NCBI RefSeq assembly: GCF_900108565.1
Contig: NZ_LT629971.1
Coordinates: 4,712,001-4,776,000, forward strand
Length of the DNA: 64,000 nucleotides
Direction of reading: 5' to 3'
DNA from: Mycolicibacterium rutilum
GTDB lineage: Bacteria > Actinomycetota > Actinomycetes > Mycobacteriales > Mycobacteriaceae
Positions 17,744 to 26,037 of this stretch are shown piece by piece. The position numbers were made by a program, and so were the translations under genes. Within the stretch, counting starts at the first letter, position 1. The number at the start of each line of letters is the position of its first letter. The notes beneath the pieces are model-generated. The model saw nothing but the letters and a program-made list of their open reading frames with translations, ran no database searches and had not been told where the DNA came from.

Positions 17744-18097
17744 TCAGTACACGACGGGTCCGGCGGGTTCGATCGGCTCACTGGGCTCGTCGGGGTCCGG
17801 TACCGGCATCGCACCTGACTGCACTGCGGCGGCGATCTCCTCGATACGGGCGCCAGACGCCCGCCAACCACGCACCCGCTCACGGGCGATCTCGGTTCCG
17901 TCGTGCTCCACGAGCACCGTCCACGGCACGCCACACCATTTCAGCACCAGCCAGACCGGCCACATCAGCATGAACGGCAGCACGATCAGAAAGATGACCG
18001 CGTCAATCGTGGCGAACCCTGTCTCCCACGGCAGGGTGCGCCACCACCAGCGTCGAACGGTGACCGACTGACCACCGGGCGCGGTCACCTTCGCCAT
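17744..18097 (-). CDS. Small membrane protein, paralogue of the gene at 16067
   Basis: A 117-residue protein with the layout of the gene at 16067: RRWWWRTLPWE, a hydrophobic segment (about 33-53, ending WPVWLVLKWCGVPW), then VLVEHDGTEIARERVRGWRASGARIEEIAAAV and a proline/acidic tail. It lies 20 bases downstream of yebC on the same strand and converges with the mechanosensitive channel gene (7 bases between stops). Function unknown. Confidence 0.72.
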   Translation of the reverse strand: MAKVTAPGGQSVTVRRWWWRTLPWETGFATIDAVIFLIVLPFMLMWPVWLVLKWCGVPWTVLVEHDGTEIARERVRGWRASGARIEEIAAAVQSGAMPVPDPDEPSEPIEPAGPVVY

Positions 18098-18117
18098 GCG
18101 TGGGCCCCGTCGACCGG

Positions 18118-18876
18118 CTAGTCGTCGTTGTCGAGTTCGGCGGCGACCTCGTCGGAGATGTCGATGTTGGTGTAGACGTCTTGCACGTCGTCGAGATCCT
18201 CGAGCGCGTCGACCAGCTTCATGATCTTGCGGGCGCCGTCGGCGTCGAGCGGGACGCTGACCGACGGCTCGAAACCGGCCTCGGCGGACTCGTAGTCGAT
18301 GCCCGCATCCTGCAAAGCCGTCCGCACTGCAACGAGATCAGTTGGCTCGCAGAGGATTTCGAAGCTGTCGCCGAGGTCGTTGACATCCTCGGCGCCGGCG
18401 TCGAGGACCGCCATCAGCACGTCGTCCTCGCTGAGGTCGTTCTTCTCGAGCGTGATCACACCCTTGCGGGAGAACAGGTAGGACACCGAACCGGGATCGG
18501 CCATGTTGCCGCCGTTGCGGGTCATCGCGACGCGGACCTCGCCGGCCGCGCGGTTGCGGTTGTCGGTCAGGCACTCGATCAGCACCGCGACGCCGTTGGG
18601 GCCGTAGCCCTCGTAGGTGATGTTCTGGTACTCCGCGCCGCCGGCTTCCTCACCGCTGCCGCGCTTGCGGGCCCGTTCGATGTTGTCGTTGGGCACCGAC
18701 GACTTCTTGGCCTTCTGGATGGCGTCGTAGAGCGTCGGGTTGCCGGCCGGGTCGCCGCCGCCGACACGCGCCGCGACCTCGATGTTCTTGATCAGCTTGG
18801 CGAACATCTTGCCGCGCCGGGCGTCGATGACCGCCTTCTTGTGCTTGGTGGTGGCCCACTTGGAATGGCCGCTCAT
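18118..18876 (-). CDS. YebC/PmpR/TACO1 family protein
   Basis: The 252-residue protein begins MSGHSKWATTKHKKAVIDARRGKMF, the family signature, and keeps all three domains (IKNIEVAARVGGGDPAGNP; ITYEGYGPNGVAVLIECLTDNRNR; the acidic end). The family has been described both as transcription regulators and as translation factors that relieve stalling at proline-rich stretches; this window, with its proline-rich secreted proteins, fits the second view but does not prove it. Homologue of Rv2603c by order and length. Confidence 0.95.
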   Translation of the reverse strand: MSGHSKWATTKHKKAVIDARRGKMFAKLIKNIEVAARVGGGDPAGNPTLYDAIQKAKKSSVPNDNIERARKRGSGEEAGGAEYQNITYEGYGPNGVAVLIECLTDNRNRAAGEVRVAMTRNGGNMADPGSVSYLFSRKGVITLEKNDLSEDDVLMAVLDAGAEDVNDLGDSFEILCEPTDLVAVRTALQDAGIDYESAEAGFEPSVSVPLDADGARKIMKLVDALEDLDDVQDVYTNIDISDEVAAELDNDD

Positions 18877-18949
18877 GCAGGTAGTACCTCTCCTGTGCGC
18901 TGATTCGTGCGCTAAGTCCGCCCGACGAGTCTACGTGGAGGTATGCGCG

Positions 18950-19384
18950 CTACCGAACGGCGTCGGGCGACGTCAACGCGACGATCCGGTAGCCGACGCC
19001 GGCCGGCCACGCCAGGTGGCCGTGCACGTGCACCTGGATCCACGTCGGCGCGCCCGACGGATCGTCGGTGAACGTGGCGGAGGCGTCGACGATCGCACCG
19101 GTCTCCCCCGAGGCCTGCAGCAGCACCGACACCGACAGTGACGCGTCGCTCAGCGCGGCCCGCTGGTAGGGCAGGCTGTCCGGGACGAAGAACGCCGTCG
19201 AGAAGTTCGGGACGCGAATCCCCTTGGGCGCGTTCGGTGCTCTGCGCAGCGTCAGGCCGGACACGATCGGTTTGCCGTCGAACCAGGCGGTGCCGACGTA
19301 CTCCGTGCGCCGGGCCTGGCTGCCGTCGGGGCGGGTGACCAGGGTGTCGATGCGCGGTTGCGGTTCGACCTCGACCGATGTCAT
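18950..19384 (-). CDS. Conserved hypothetical protein co-transcribed with TetR regulator
   Basis: A 144-residue soluble protein with no signal peptide, membrane segment or motif that I recognise. It is mainly beta-strand-like (TEYVGTAWFDGKPIVSGL; GAPTWIQVHVHGHLAWPAGVGYRIVAL). Its ATG overlaps the TGA of the TetR gene, so the two are translated together. It should therefore share the control of the TetR gene and respond to the same signal as the divergent hydrolase. Confidence 0.7.
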   Translation of the reverse strand: MTSVEVEPQPRIDTLVTRPDGSQARRTEYVGTAWFDGKPIVSGLTLRRAPNAPKGIRVPNFSTAFFVPDSLPYQRAALSDASLSVSVLLQASGETGAIVDASATFTDDPSGAPTWIQVHVHGHLAWPAGVGYRIVALTSPDAVR

Positions 19385-19977
19385 GACAGGGTCCCATCGA
19401 TGTAGCGCTGCAGGTTCGGCGCGACCGCCGCGACGATCTCATCGTCACTCATCGAGGCGACAGGTTCGATCCTCCAGACGAAACGCATCATCGCCAGTCC
19501 CATGATCTGCGACGAGATGAGTCCGCTACGCGTGCGCCGGTCGGATTCGTCGGCGCCGAGTTGGGCGACACCCATGAGGCTGCTCTCGACGACGCGGCGC
19601 AACTTCTCGCGGGTCGTCTCGTCATGCGCAGCGGTCAGGAGCACCGCGCGCAGCACCGCACCGATCTCATCGTCCCGCCACGCGCCGAGCATCAACCGCA
19701 GTAGGGCCGCGCCGAGCTCGTGGCTCGGCGTGGCCCAGGTTGCCGCCACGCTCTCCAGCCACCGCGGCGGCGGGTCGGTCGCAGCGTCGAGCAGCGCTTC
19801 CTTGGACCCGAAGTAGTGGTAGACGAGCGCCGGGTCGACGTCGGCGGCCCTGGCGATCGCACGGATCGTCGTGCCCGCCCAGCCGTGCTGGGCGAACTGC
19901 TCGCGCGCCGCGGCCAGGATGCGCGCCGACAGGACGCCGCGCTCGTCCCGCGGCCCGGGCGGTGCCTTCTTGGGCAT
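19381..19977 (-). CDS. TetR family transcriptional regulator
   Basis: A 198-residue repressor. The N-terminal HTH is clear: ILAAAREQFAQHGWAGTTIRAIARAADVDPALVYHYFGSKEALL. The C-terminal ligand domain resembles TetR_C of actinobacterial proteins (LISSQIMGLAMMRFVWRIEP). It is divergent from the CocE-type hydrolase at 20031, and a 44-base inverted repeat fills the gap, so it probably represses both itself and the hydrolase. The ligand is unknown. Confidence 0.92.
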   Translation of the reverse strand: MPKKAPPGPRDERGVLSARILAAAREQFAQHGWAGTTIRAIARAADVDPALVYHYFGSKEALLDAATDPPPRWLESVAATWATPSHELGAALLRLMLGAWRDDEIGAVLRAVLLTAAHDETTREKLRRVVESSLMGVAQLGADESDRRTRSGLISSQIMGLAMMRFVWRIEPVASMSDDEIVAAVAPNLQRYIDGTLS

Positions 19978-19994
19978 GCGAGGAGATTAGCAGT

Positions 19995-20038
19995 AATTTC
20001 ACGTTGCGTTGAGACTAGTTTCAACGTAGCGTGAAATT
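19995..20038. promoter_or_regulatory. Inverted-repeat operator between tetR and CocE hydrolase
   Basis: Arms AATTTCACGTTGCGTTGA (19995-20012) and TCAACGTAGCGTGAAATT (20021-20038) are inverted copies with two mismatches around an 8-base spacer. The right arm covers the GTG start of the hydrolase at 20031. Size and position fit a TetR site, possibly for two dimers. Confidence 0.75.
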
Positions 20039-21758
20039 CGTGACCGGCTTTCGCAAGCAGTTGAACGGCCCGCAGACCACCGGGCGCGAGTACCGCAATC
20101 TCAGCTCCGCCCAACACCGGATTCGTCACGACGACAACGTGGCGATCACCGTGCGTGACGGCACCACGCTGCTGGCCGACGTGCACCGCCCCGCCGCCGA
20201 CGGACGCTTCCCAGCGCTGATCGCCGCGTCGCCGTATCCGCGCCAGATACAAAACCTCGGTGCACCCATGGGCTTCATCGAGGCCGGCGACACCGAATTT
20301 TGGGTGTCCCGGGGCTACACGCACGTCATCGCCAACCTGCGCGGCACCGGCGGCTCCGGCGGAACTTTCGGCTTCATGGACGAGCAGGAAAGGCGGGACT
20401 GCCACGACCTCGTCGAGTGGGCCGCCGCTCAGCCATGGTGCGACGGCAACGTCGGCATGATCGGCATCAGCTACTTCGCTATCGCCCAACTGGAGGCCGC
20501 GGTGCAGAAACCGCCGCACCTGCGAGCCATCTTCCCGATTGCCGCGACGACCGACCTGTACGAGGCGGCCAGCCACCACGGGTTGGTCAGCTCCTCGTTC
20601 GTCACGCCATTCCTGTCGATGGTCGGGCTGACCGCCGACCGCGGCGAGGGATTCTGGCGCAGCCTTCCACTCAGAATCGCCCGCGAAGTGCTGCACCTGC
20701 CGCCGCTGCACCGCAAGTTCGGCACGATGAACGGCGAGGCGGCCGTGACGATGCTGCGCCAAATGCTCAAGCTCCCGCACAATCCGCACCCCTGGGACGA
20801 GTTCTGGCTGGACGTGAACGTCAAGCACCCGACGCGCGACGACTGGTGGGACGCCCGCGATCTCACCCCGCTGCTCAAGAACATCCACATCCCCGTCTAC
20901 CTGGGCTGCGACTGGGAGAACGTTCCGCTGCACCTGCCGTCGACCTTCATCGCGTGGAAGGCCTTGACTCACAACCCGAACGTGCGCATGGGCATGCTCG
21001 ACAAGTTCGGGCTGACTTGGCCTTGGGAGAGCCTGCACACCGAGGCGCTGGCCTGGTTCGACCACTGGCTCAAGGGTTTCGACACCGGCATCCTCGACGG
21101 TGATCCCGTGCGCTACGCAATGCCCGGCGCCGGGCAGTGGCGCACCAGCCCGTCCTGGCCGCCGCGGGCCGTCGTGCGCGAACTCGCACTGCGCGCGGAC
21201 GGCGTGCTCGACGCGCAGGAAGGCAAGGAAGGCGCCCGCAAGTACATGGTGCTCGGCGCCGGGCTCGGCCGGGTCAAGAGCAGCGCCATCGACCCGCCCG
21301 ACCGCCTGGACTGGACAAGTGCACCGCTGTCCGAGGCGCTCGACGTCGTCGGCGAAATCGAGCTTCGGCTCGTCGCGTCGGCCACCGCCGCCGACACTGC
21401 ATGGATCGCGGTCCTCCAGGACGTCGCGCCCGACGGCCAAGTGACCGATGTGACGGCCGGGTGGCTCCGCGCGAGCCTCCGCGAGGTCGATGAGGAAACC
21501 AGCACCCCCGGGGCCCCCGTGCTGCCCTGCCGGACGCCGGTTGCGGTGCCGATCGGCCGCGACGTCGAGTACCGGATTCCCCTGGTGCCCAACGCTCGCC
21601 GGTTCGCCGCGGGACACCGCATCCGGCTGACGCTCGCAAGCGACGACCAGGACCCGTCGAGGCCGGCGATCATGAACTTCCGCCACGCCAGCGTCGGCAC
21701 CAGCAGCCTGAACACCGTGCGGTCGTCATCCCGGTTGCTGCTACCGATCCAGCCCTGA
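20031..21758 (+). CDS. CocE/NonD family serine hydrolase
   Basis: A 575-residue hydrolase of the X-Pro dipeptidyl-peptidase/cocaine esterase type. The N-terminal alpha/beta-hydrolase domain has TVRDGTTLLADVHRP, ANLRGTGGSGGTF, and nucleophile Ser in GMIGISYFAIAQ. The C-terminal jelly-roll domain starts near residue 370 and ends with YRIPLVPNARRFAAGHRIRLTLASDD, typical of the family. No signal peptide is seen, so it is probably cytoplasmic. The GTG at 20031 has no Shine-Dalgarno and lies within the operator, which suggests a leaderless or very short-leader transcript. The substrate is unknown. Confidence 0.9.
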   Translation: MKFVTGFRKQLNGPQTTGREYRNLSSAQHRIRHDDNVAITVRDGTTLLADVHRPAADGRFPALIAASPYPRQIQNLGAPMGFIEAGDTEFWVSRGYTHVIANLRGTGGSGGTFGFMDEQERRDCHDLVEWAAAQPWCDGNVGMIGISYFAIAQLEAAVQKPPHLRAIFPIAATTDLYEAASHHGLVSSSFVTPFLSMVGLTADRGEGFWRSLPLRIAREVLHLPPLHRKFGTMNGEAAVTMLRQMLKLPHNPHPWDEFWLDVNVKHPTRDDWWDARDLTPLLKNIHIPVYLGCDWENVPLHLPSTFIAWKALTHNPNVRMGMLDKFGLTWPWESLHTEALAWFDHWLKGFDTGILDGDPVRYAMPGAGQWRTSPSWPPRAVVRELALRADGVLDAQEGKEGARKYMVLGAGLGRVKSSAIDPPDRLDWTSAPLSEALDVVGEIELRLVASATAADTAWIAVLQDVAPDGQVTDVTAGWLRASLREVDEETSTPGAPVLPCRTPVAVPIGRDVEYRIPLVPNARRFAAGHRIRLTLASDDQDPSRPAIMNFRHASVGTSSLNTVRSSSRLLLPIQP

Positions 21759-21796
21759 CCGGCCTGTTACCTCGGACACAGCTCTGGCCGAGCTAA

Positions 21797-21812
21797 CTTA
21801 CTCTGAAGTAAG
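21797..21812. promoter_or_regulatory. Palindrome before acyl-CoA dehydrogenase gene
   Basis: CTTACTCTGAAGTAAG is a perfect 6-bp inverted repeat with a 4-base spacer, 8 bases before the ATG at 21821. Position and form suggest a repressor site, for example for a TetR/FadR-like lipid regulator; no such regulator is adjacent. Confidence 0.5.
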
Positions 21813-21820
21813 ATCTGGTC

Positions 21821-23032
21821 ATGTCCTTCTCGCTTGAGCTGTCGCCGGATCTGGCCCACATCCAGAACTGGGTGCACGAGTTTGCCGCCGACGTGGTCCG
21901 GCCCGCCGCCGCCGAATGGGATGAGCGCGAGGAGACGCCGTGGCCGATCATCCAGGAGGCCGCCAAGGTCGGCATCTACTCGATGGAGTTCTTCGCCGAG
22001 CAGGCCGGTGAGCCGTCCGGGCTGGGCATGCTCGTCGCGTTCGAGGAGATGTTCTGGGGCGACGCCGGCATCGCGCTGTCGATCCTGGGCACCGGCCTGG
22101 CGGCGGCGTCACTGGCCGCCAACGGGACGCCCGAGCAGATCGGTGAATGGTTGCCGCAGATGTTCGGCACCGTCGACGACCCGAAGGTGGCGTCGTTCTG
22201 CTCGTCCGAGCCCGGAGCGGGCTCCGACGTCGGCGCCATCCTCACCCGCGCGCGCTACGACGAGGCCACCGACGAGTGGGTGCTCAACGGCACCAAGACC
22301 TGGGCGACCAACGGCGGGATCGCCGAGGTGCATGTCGTCGTCGCGTCGGTGTACCCCGAACTCGGCACCCGCGGGCAGGCCACGTTCATCATCCCGCCGG
22401 ACACGCCGGGATTCCGACAGGGCCAGAAGTTCCTCAAGCACGGCATCCGCGCGTCGCACACCGCCGAGGTGGTGCTCGAGGACGTGCGCATCCCGGGCCG
22501 GCTGATCGTCGGCGGCCGCGACAAGTTCGAGGAGCGGATCGCGCGGGTGCGTGAGGGCAAGAGCGCCAAGAGCCAGGCCGCGCTGGCCACGTTCGAGCGC
22601 ACCCGCCCGACGGTCGGCGCGATGGCGGTCGGCGTCGCCCGCGCGGCCTACGAGTACGCCCTCGACTACGCCCTGCAGCGCGAGCAGTTCGGCAAGAAGA
22701 TCGGCGAGTTCCAGGCCATCGCGTTCAAACTGGCCGACATGAAGGCCCGCATCGACGCCGCCCGGCTGCTGGTGTGGCGGGCCGGCTGGATGGCCCGCAA
22801 CGGCAAGGCCTTCGACAACGCCGAGGGGTCGATGGCCAAGCTGGTCGCCAGCGAGACCGCGGTGTACGTGACCGACGAGGCGATCCAGATCCTCGGCGGC
22901 AACGGCTATACCCGCGACTATCCCGTCGAGCGGATGCACCGCGACGCGAAGATCTTCACGATCTTCGAGGGCACCAGCGAGATCCAGCGGCTGGTGATCG
23001 GCCGAGCGGTCACCGGTTTGCCGATCCGCTGA
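21821..23032 (+). CDS. Acyl-CoA dehydrogenase
   Basis: FAD enzyme that introduces the alpha-beta double bond into acyl-CoA. The 403 residues show the ACAD signatures CSSEPGAGSDVGAI (flavin region), LNGTKTWATNGG, QREQFGKKIGEFQAIAFKLADM and the C-terminal QILGGNGYTRDYPVERMHRDAK, with the catalytic Glu in IFEGTSEIQRL. The subfamily and chain length cannot be told from sequence alone. A palindrome lies directly upstream. It converges with pdxT across a shared hairpin. Confidence 0.95.
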   Translation: MSFSLELSPDLAHIQNWVHEFAADVVRPAAAEWDEREETPWPIIQEAAKVGIYSMEFFAEQAGEPSGLGMLVAFEEMFWGDAGIALSILGTGLAAASLAANGTPEQIGEWLPQMFGTVDDPKVASFCSSEPGAGSDVGAILTRARYDEATDEWVLNGTKTWATNGGIAEVHVVVASVYPELGTRGQATFIIPPDTPGFRQGQKFLKHGIRASHTAEVVLEDVRIPGRLIVGGRDKFEERIARVREGKSAKSQAALATFERTRPTVGAMAVGVARAAYEYALDYALQREQFGKKIGEFQAIAFKLADMKARIDAARLLVWRAGWMARNGKAFDNAEGSMAKLVASETAVYVTDEAIQILGGNGYTRDYPVERMHRDAKIFTIFEGTSEIQRLVIGRAVTGLPIR

Positions 23033-23039
23033 CGCTGCG

Positions 23040-23086
23040 ATTTGTGAGTGAAAACGATCGCTGAGCGAACGGAATCACTCACAAAT
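23040..23086. terminator. Bidirectional hairpin between convergent genes
   Basis: ATTTGTGAGTGA (23040-23051) and TCACTCACAAAT (23075-23086) form a perfect 12-bp stem with a 23-base loop, between the acyl-CoA dehydrogenase stop (23032) and the pdxT stop (23086). It could end transcription from both sides. Confidence 0.6.
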
Positions 23087-23676
23087 CACTCGGTGAGTAG
23101 GTCGACGAACAGTTTGTGGATGCGACGGTCGCCGGTCATCTCCGGGTGAAACGCCGTCGCGACCGTCTTGCCCTGCCGCACCGCGACGATGTGACCGCCG
23201 GCCTCCGCCAGCACCTGCACCTGCGGGCCGACCCGTTCCACCCAGGGCGCGCGGATGAACACCGCGTGCACCGGCCCGTCGACACCCTCGAATGCGATGT
23301 CGTCTTCGAACGAATCGACCTGACGGCCAAAAGCGTTGCGTCGCACCGTCATATCGATACCCTTCAGCGGCGTGGCGTCGCGGCCGGCGACCCCGGCGTC
23401 GAGGATCTCCGACGCCAGCAGAATCATTCCCGCGCACGACCCGTACGCCGGCATCCCGTCGGCCAGCCGCGACCGCAGCGGCTCGAGCAGGTCGAGTTCA
23501 CGCAACAGGTGGCTCATCGCGGTGGATTCGCCGCCGGGGATCACCAGCGCGTCGACCGCCTCGAGCTCGCTCAGCCGCCGGACGGTCGACGCCTCGGCGC
23601 CGGCCTCGCGCAGCGCGGCCAGGTGCTCGCGGGTGTCGCCCTGCAGCGCCAGCACGCCGACGTGTGAGGTGCTCAC
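23086..23676 (-). CDS. pdxT: Pyridoxal 5'-phosphate synthase glutaminase subunit PdxT
   Basis: Hydrolyses glutamine and passes ammonia to PdxS for PLP synthesis. The 196 residues begin VSTSHVGVLALQGDTREHL from a GTG at 23676 that overlaps the stop of tesB as GTGA. The class I glutaminase triad is visible: Cys81 in YGSCAGMILL, and His/Glu near 177/179 in AFHPEMTGD; the IPGGESTAM loop is also typical. The longer frame upstream only shadows tesB. Confidence 0.96.
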   Translation of the reverse strand: MSTSHVGVLALQGDTREHLAALREAGAEASTVRRLSELEAVDALVIPGGESTAMSHLLRELDLLEPLRSRLADGMPAYGSCAGMILLASEILDAGVAGRDATPLKGIDMTVRRNAFGRQVDSFEDDIAFEGVDGPVHAVFIRAPWVERVGPQVQVLAEAGGHIVAVRQGKTVATAFHPEMTGDRRIHKLFVDLLTE

Positions 23677-24512
23677 GGTGTGTAGTCGCGGCGGTAGCGG
23701 GTCAGCCCCTCCTGCATGACCGCCGCCACCATCTCGCCGTACTGGTTGAACAACTTGCCCTGCGTCAGGGCGCGGCCGCCGCACGCCGACGGCGACGACT
23801 GGTCGTAGAGCATCCACTCGTCGGCGCGGAATGGGCGCATGAACCACATCGCGTGGTCGAGCGACGCGACCATGAGGTGGTTGCGCTCCTCGACGTGGTT
23901 GACCTGGGCCGAACCCAGCAGCGTGAGGTCGCTGAGGTAGGCCAGCGCGCAGATGTGCAGCACCGGGTCGTCGGGCAGCGGGTCGCGGTGCCGGAACCAC
24001 ACCTGCTGCTGCGACGCCTTGCCCGGCGTGTAGTTCATCTGGTCCCGCGGCACGATGCGGACGTCCCACTCGTCGAACTGGCGGAAGCTGGCGTCGTCGA
24101 AAACCTTGCTCGCCGACTTGAAGTCGGGGATGTTGTCCGGCGGCGGCGCGGTGGGCATGACGTCCTGGTGCTCGATGCCGCTCTGGTCGGTTTGAAACGA
24201 CGCCGACATCGAGAAGATCGTCTCGCCGTGCTGGATCGCGCTGACCCGGCGGGTGCAGAAGGAGCCGCCGTCGCGGATCCGCTCGACGGTGTACACAGAC
24301 GGTGCCCGCGCGTCACCACCCTTGAGGAAGTAGCCGTGCAGCGAGTGCACCTGGTACTTCGGGTCGACGGTGCGCACCGCGGAAACCAGCGACTGACCGG
24401 CGACGTGGCCGCCGAAAGTGCGCTGCAGGAACCCGGATTCCGGGCTGAACACGCCGCCGCGATAGATGTTGACCTCGATCTGCTCCAGGTCGAGGATCTG
24501 TTCGATCGCCAT
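23673..24512 (-). CDS. tesB: Acyl-CoA thioesterase II (TesB)
   Basis: Double hotdog thioesterase that hydrolyses acyl-CoA to free acid and CoA. ATG 24512 gives 279 residues with typical blocks: FGGHVAGQSLVSAVRTV, HSLHGYFLKGGD, VSAIQHGETIFSMSASFQ, SLDHAMWFMRPFRADEWMLY and GGRALTQGKLFNQYGEMVA. The Asp of LDHAMWF and the Thr/Gln of ALTQG match the catalytic region. It lies between pdxS and pdxT, as tesB2 does in M. tuberculosis, although no pathway link to vitamin B6 is known. Confidence 0.95.
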   Translation of the reverse strand: MAIEQILDLEQIEVNIYRGGVFSPESGFLQRTFGGHVAGQSLVSAVRTVDPKYQVHSLHGYFLKGGDARAPSVYTVERIRDGGSFCTRRVSAIQHGETIFSMSASFQTDQSGIEHQDVMPTAPPPDNIPDFKSASKVFDDASFRQFDEWDVRIVPRDQMNYTPGKASQQQVWFRHRDPLPDDPVLHICALAYLSDLTLLGSAQVNHVEERNHLMVASLDHAMWFMRPFRADEWMLYDQSSPSACGGRALTQGKLFNQYGEMVAAVMQEGLTRYRRDYTP

Positions 24513-24523
24513 AAAACAGATGT

Positions 24524-25465
24524 CTACCAGCCGCGTTCTGCGAGCCGGTGCGGGACCGGGATGTCGTCGACGTTGATGCCGACCATCGCCTCGCCGAGCC
24601 CACGCGACACCTTCGCCAGCACGTCGGGATCGTCGTAGAAGGTGGTGGCCTTGACGATCGCGGCGGCCCGCTCGGCGGGGTTGCCGGACTTGAAGATGCC
24701 CGATCCGACGAACACGCCCTCGGCGCCGAGCTGCATCATCATCGCCGCGTCGGCCGGGGTCGCGATGCCGCCGGCGGTGAACAGCGTGACCGGCAGCTTG
24801 CCCGCCCGCGCCACCTCGACGACGAGGTCGTAGGGAGCCTGCAATTCCTTTGCGGCGACGTACAACTCGTCTTCGGACAGCGACGTCAGCCGGCGGATCT
24901 CGCCGCCGATCTTGCGCATGTGGGTGGTGGCGTTGGACACGTCGCCGGTGCCCGCCTCGCCCTTCGAGCGGATCATCGCTGCGCCTTCGGTGATGCGCCG
25001 CAACGCCTCGCCCAGGTTGGTCGCGCCGCACACGAACGGCACGGTGAACTTCCACTTGTCGATGTGGTTGGTGTAGTCGGCGGGGGTCAGCACCTCGGAC
25101 TCGTCGACGTAGTCGACCCCGAGGCTCTGCAGGATCTGCGCCTCCACGAAGTGGCCGATGCGCGCCTTGGCCATCACCGGGATGGTGACCGCGTCGATGA
25201 TGCCCTCGATCATGTCGGGGTCGCTCATCCGCGAGACACCGCCCTGGGCGCGGATGTCGGCGGGCACCCGCTCGAGCGCCATCACCGCGACGGCGCCGGC
25301 GCCCTCGGCGATGCGCGCCTGCTCGGGGGTGACGACGTCCATGATGACGCCGCCCTTGAGCATCTCGGCCATGCCGCGCTTGACCCGGGCGGTTCCGGTC
25401 TGGGATCCGTTAGTACCTGCGGTAGTCATCCCCCGGTCGCTTCGCTCCTGCCCACCGATATCCAC
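24524..25465 (-). CDS. pdxS: Pyridoxal 5'-phosphate synthase subunit PdxS
   Basis: Builds PLP from ribose 5-phosphate, glyceraldehyde 3-phosphate and ammonia from PdxT. The 313 residues form the TIM barrel with KRGMAEMLKGGVIMDVV, the Schiff-base Lys in VMAKARIGHFVEA, and the phosphate loop FTAGGIATPADAA...GAEGVFVGSGIFKS. The GTG start at 25465 is supported by GGAGGAG upstream; ATG 25429 is an alternative with a weaker site. tesB follows after 11 bases. Confidence 0.96.
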   Translation of the reverse strand: MDIGGQERSDRGMTTAGTNGSQTGTARVKRGMAEMLKGGVIMDVVTPEQARIAEGAGAVAVMALERVPADIRAQGGVSRMSDPDMIEGIIDAVTIPVMAKARIGHFVEAQILQSLGVDYVDESEVLTPADYTNHIDKWKFTVPFVCGATNLGEALRRITEGAAMIRSKGEAGTGDVSNATTHMRKIGGEIRRLTSLSEDELYVAAKELQAPYDLVVEVARAGKLPVTLFTAGGIATPADAAMMMQLGAEGVFVGSGIFKSGNPAERAAAIVKATTFYDDPDVLAKVSRGLGEAMVGINVDDIPVPHRLAERGW

Positions 25466-25530
25466 GCTTATCTCCTCCGATATCTACCGATCCAGTCTAC
25501 GGACGGCCGCAAATCCATTGATTCCGCGCT

Positions 25531-26037
25531 TCAGCGGATCGACTGCAACTGCTTCCGCAGTGCGTCGCCGCGCGCGTCGGCAAGTGCGTTGGCTTCTGCG
25601 AGCAGCTCACCGAGTTGCAGCGGATAGACGGTTTCGCCTCCGGCGACCAGCTCTCGGATCATTGTCTCATCACACCAGCGGTAGCCGTGAATCGTGCGCC
25701 GCTCCAGGGCGGTGTGACCGCCGATCGACGGCTCGAACCGCGCGGTGCGGTGCACGAAAAACAGCTCCTCGCTGCGGATCACTGCGCCGTCGAATTCGAA
25801 CACCGCCTGCCGCCGCCACAGCGGGCCGACCAGCGCGGCCGCGTCGACCCGCAACCCGGTCTCCTCGCCGATCTCGCGCGCGGCGGCCTGCGCGAGCGTC
25901 TCCCCCGGCTCGACCGCACCGCCGACGGTGAACCACCAGCGCGGGGCGTCGGCCAGCCCCGGGTCCGAACCGCGGAACAGCAGCACGGCCCCGGACTCGT
26001 CGAGCAGCACCACCCGCGCCGACGTGCGCCAGCTCAC
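25531..26037 (-). CDS. Nudix hydrolase
   Basis: The 168-residue protein has a nearly complete Nudix box: GGAVEPGETLAQAAAREIGEETGLRV, with the metal-binding REIGEE. The substrate is probably a nucleoside diphosphate derivative. The GTG at 26037 overlaps the TGA of the LemA-like gene as GTGA. In M. tuberculosis, from memory, the equivalent Rv2609c is a single membrane protein with a Nudix region of similar total length, so this may be a split or fused form of the same unit. Confidence 0.88.
   Translation of the reverse strand: MSWRTSARVVLLDESGAVLLFRGSDPGLADAPRWWFTVGGAVEPGETLAQAAAREIGEETGLRVDAAALVGPLWRRQAVFEFDGAVIRSEELFFVHRTARFEPSIGGHTALERRTIHGYRWCDETMIRELVAGGETVYPLQLGELLAEANALADARGDALRKQLQSIR

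Noticed and set aside
19692..21686. 664-aa minus ORF over the CocE hydrolase
   Set aside because: Shadow of the hydrolase; the only real protein at its left end is TetR, in another frame.
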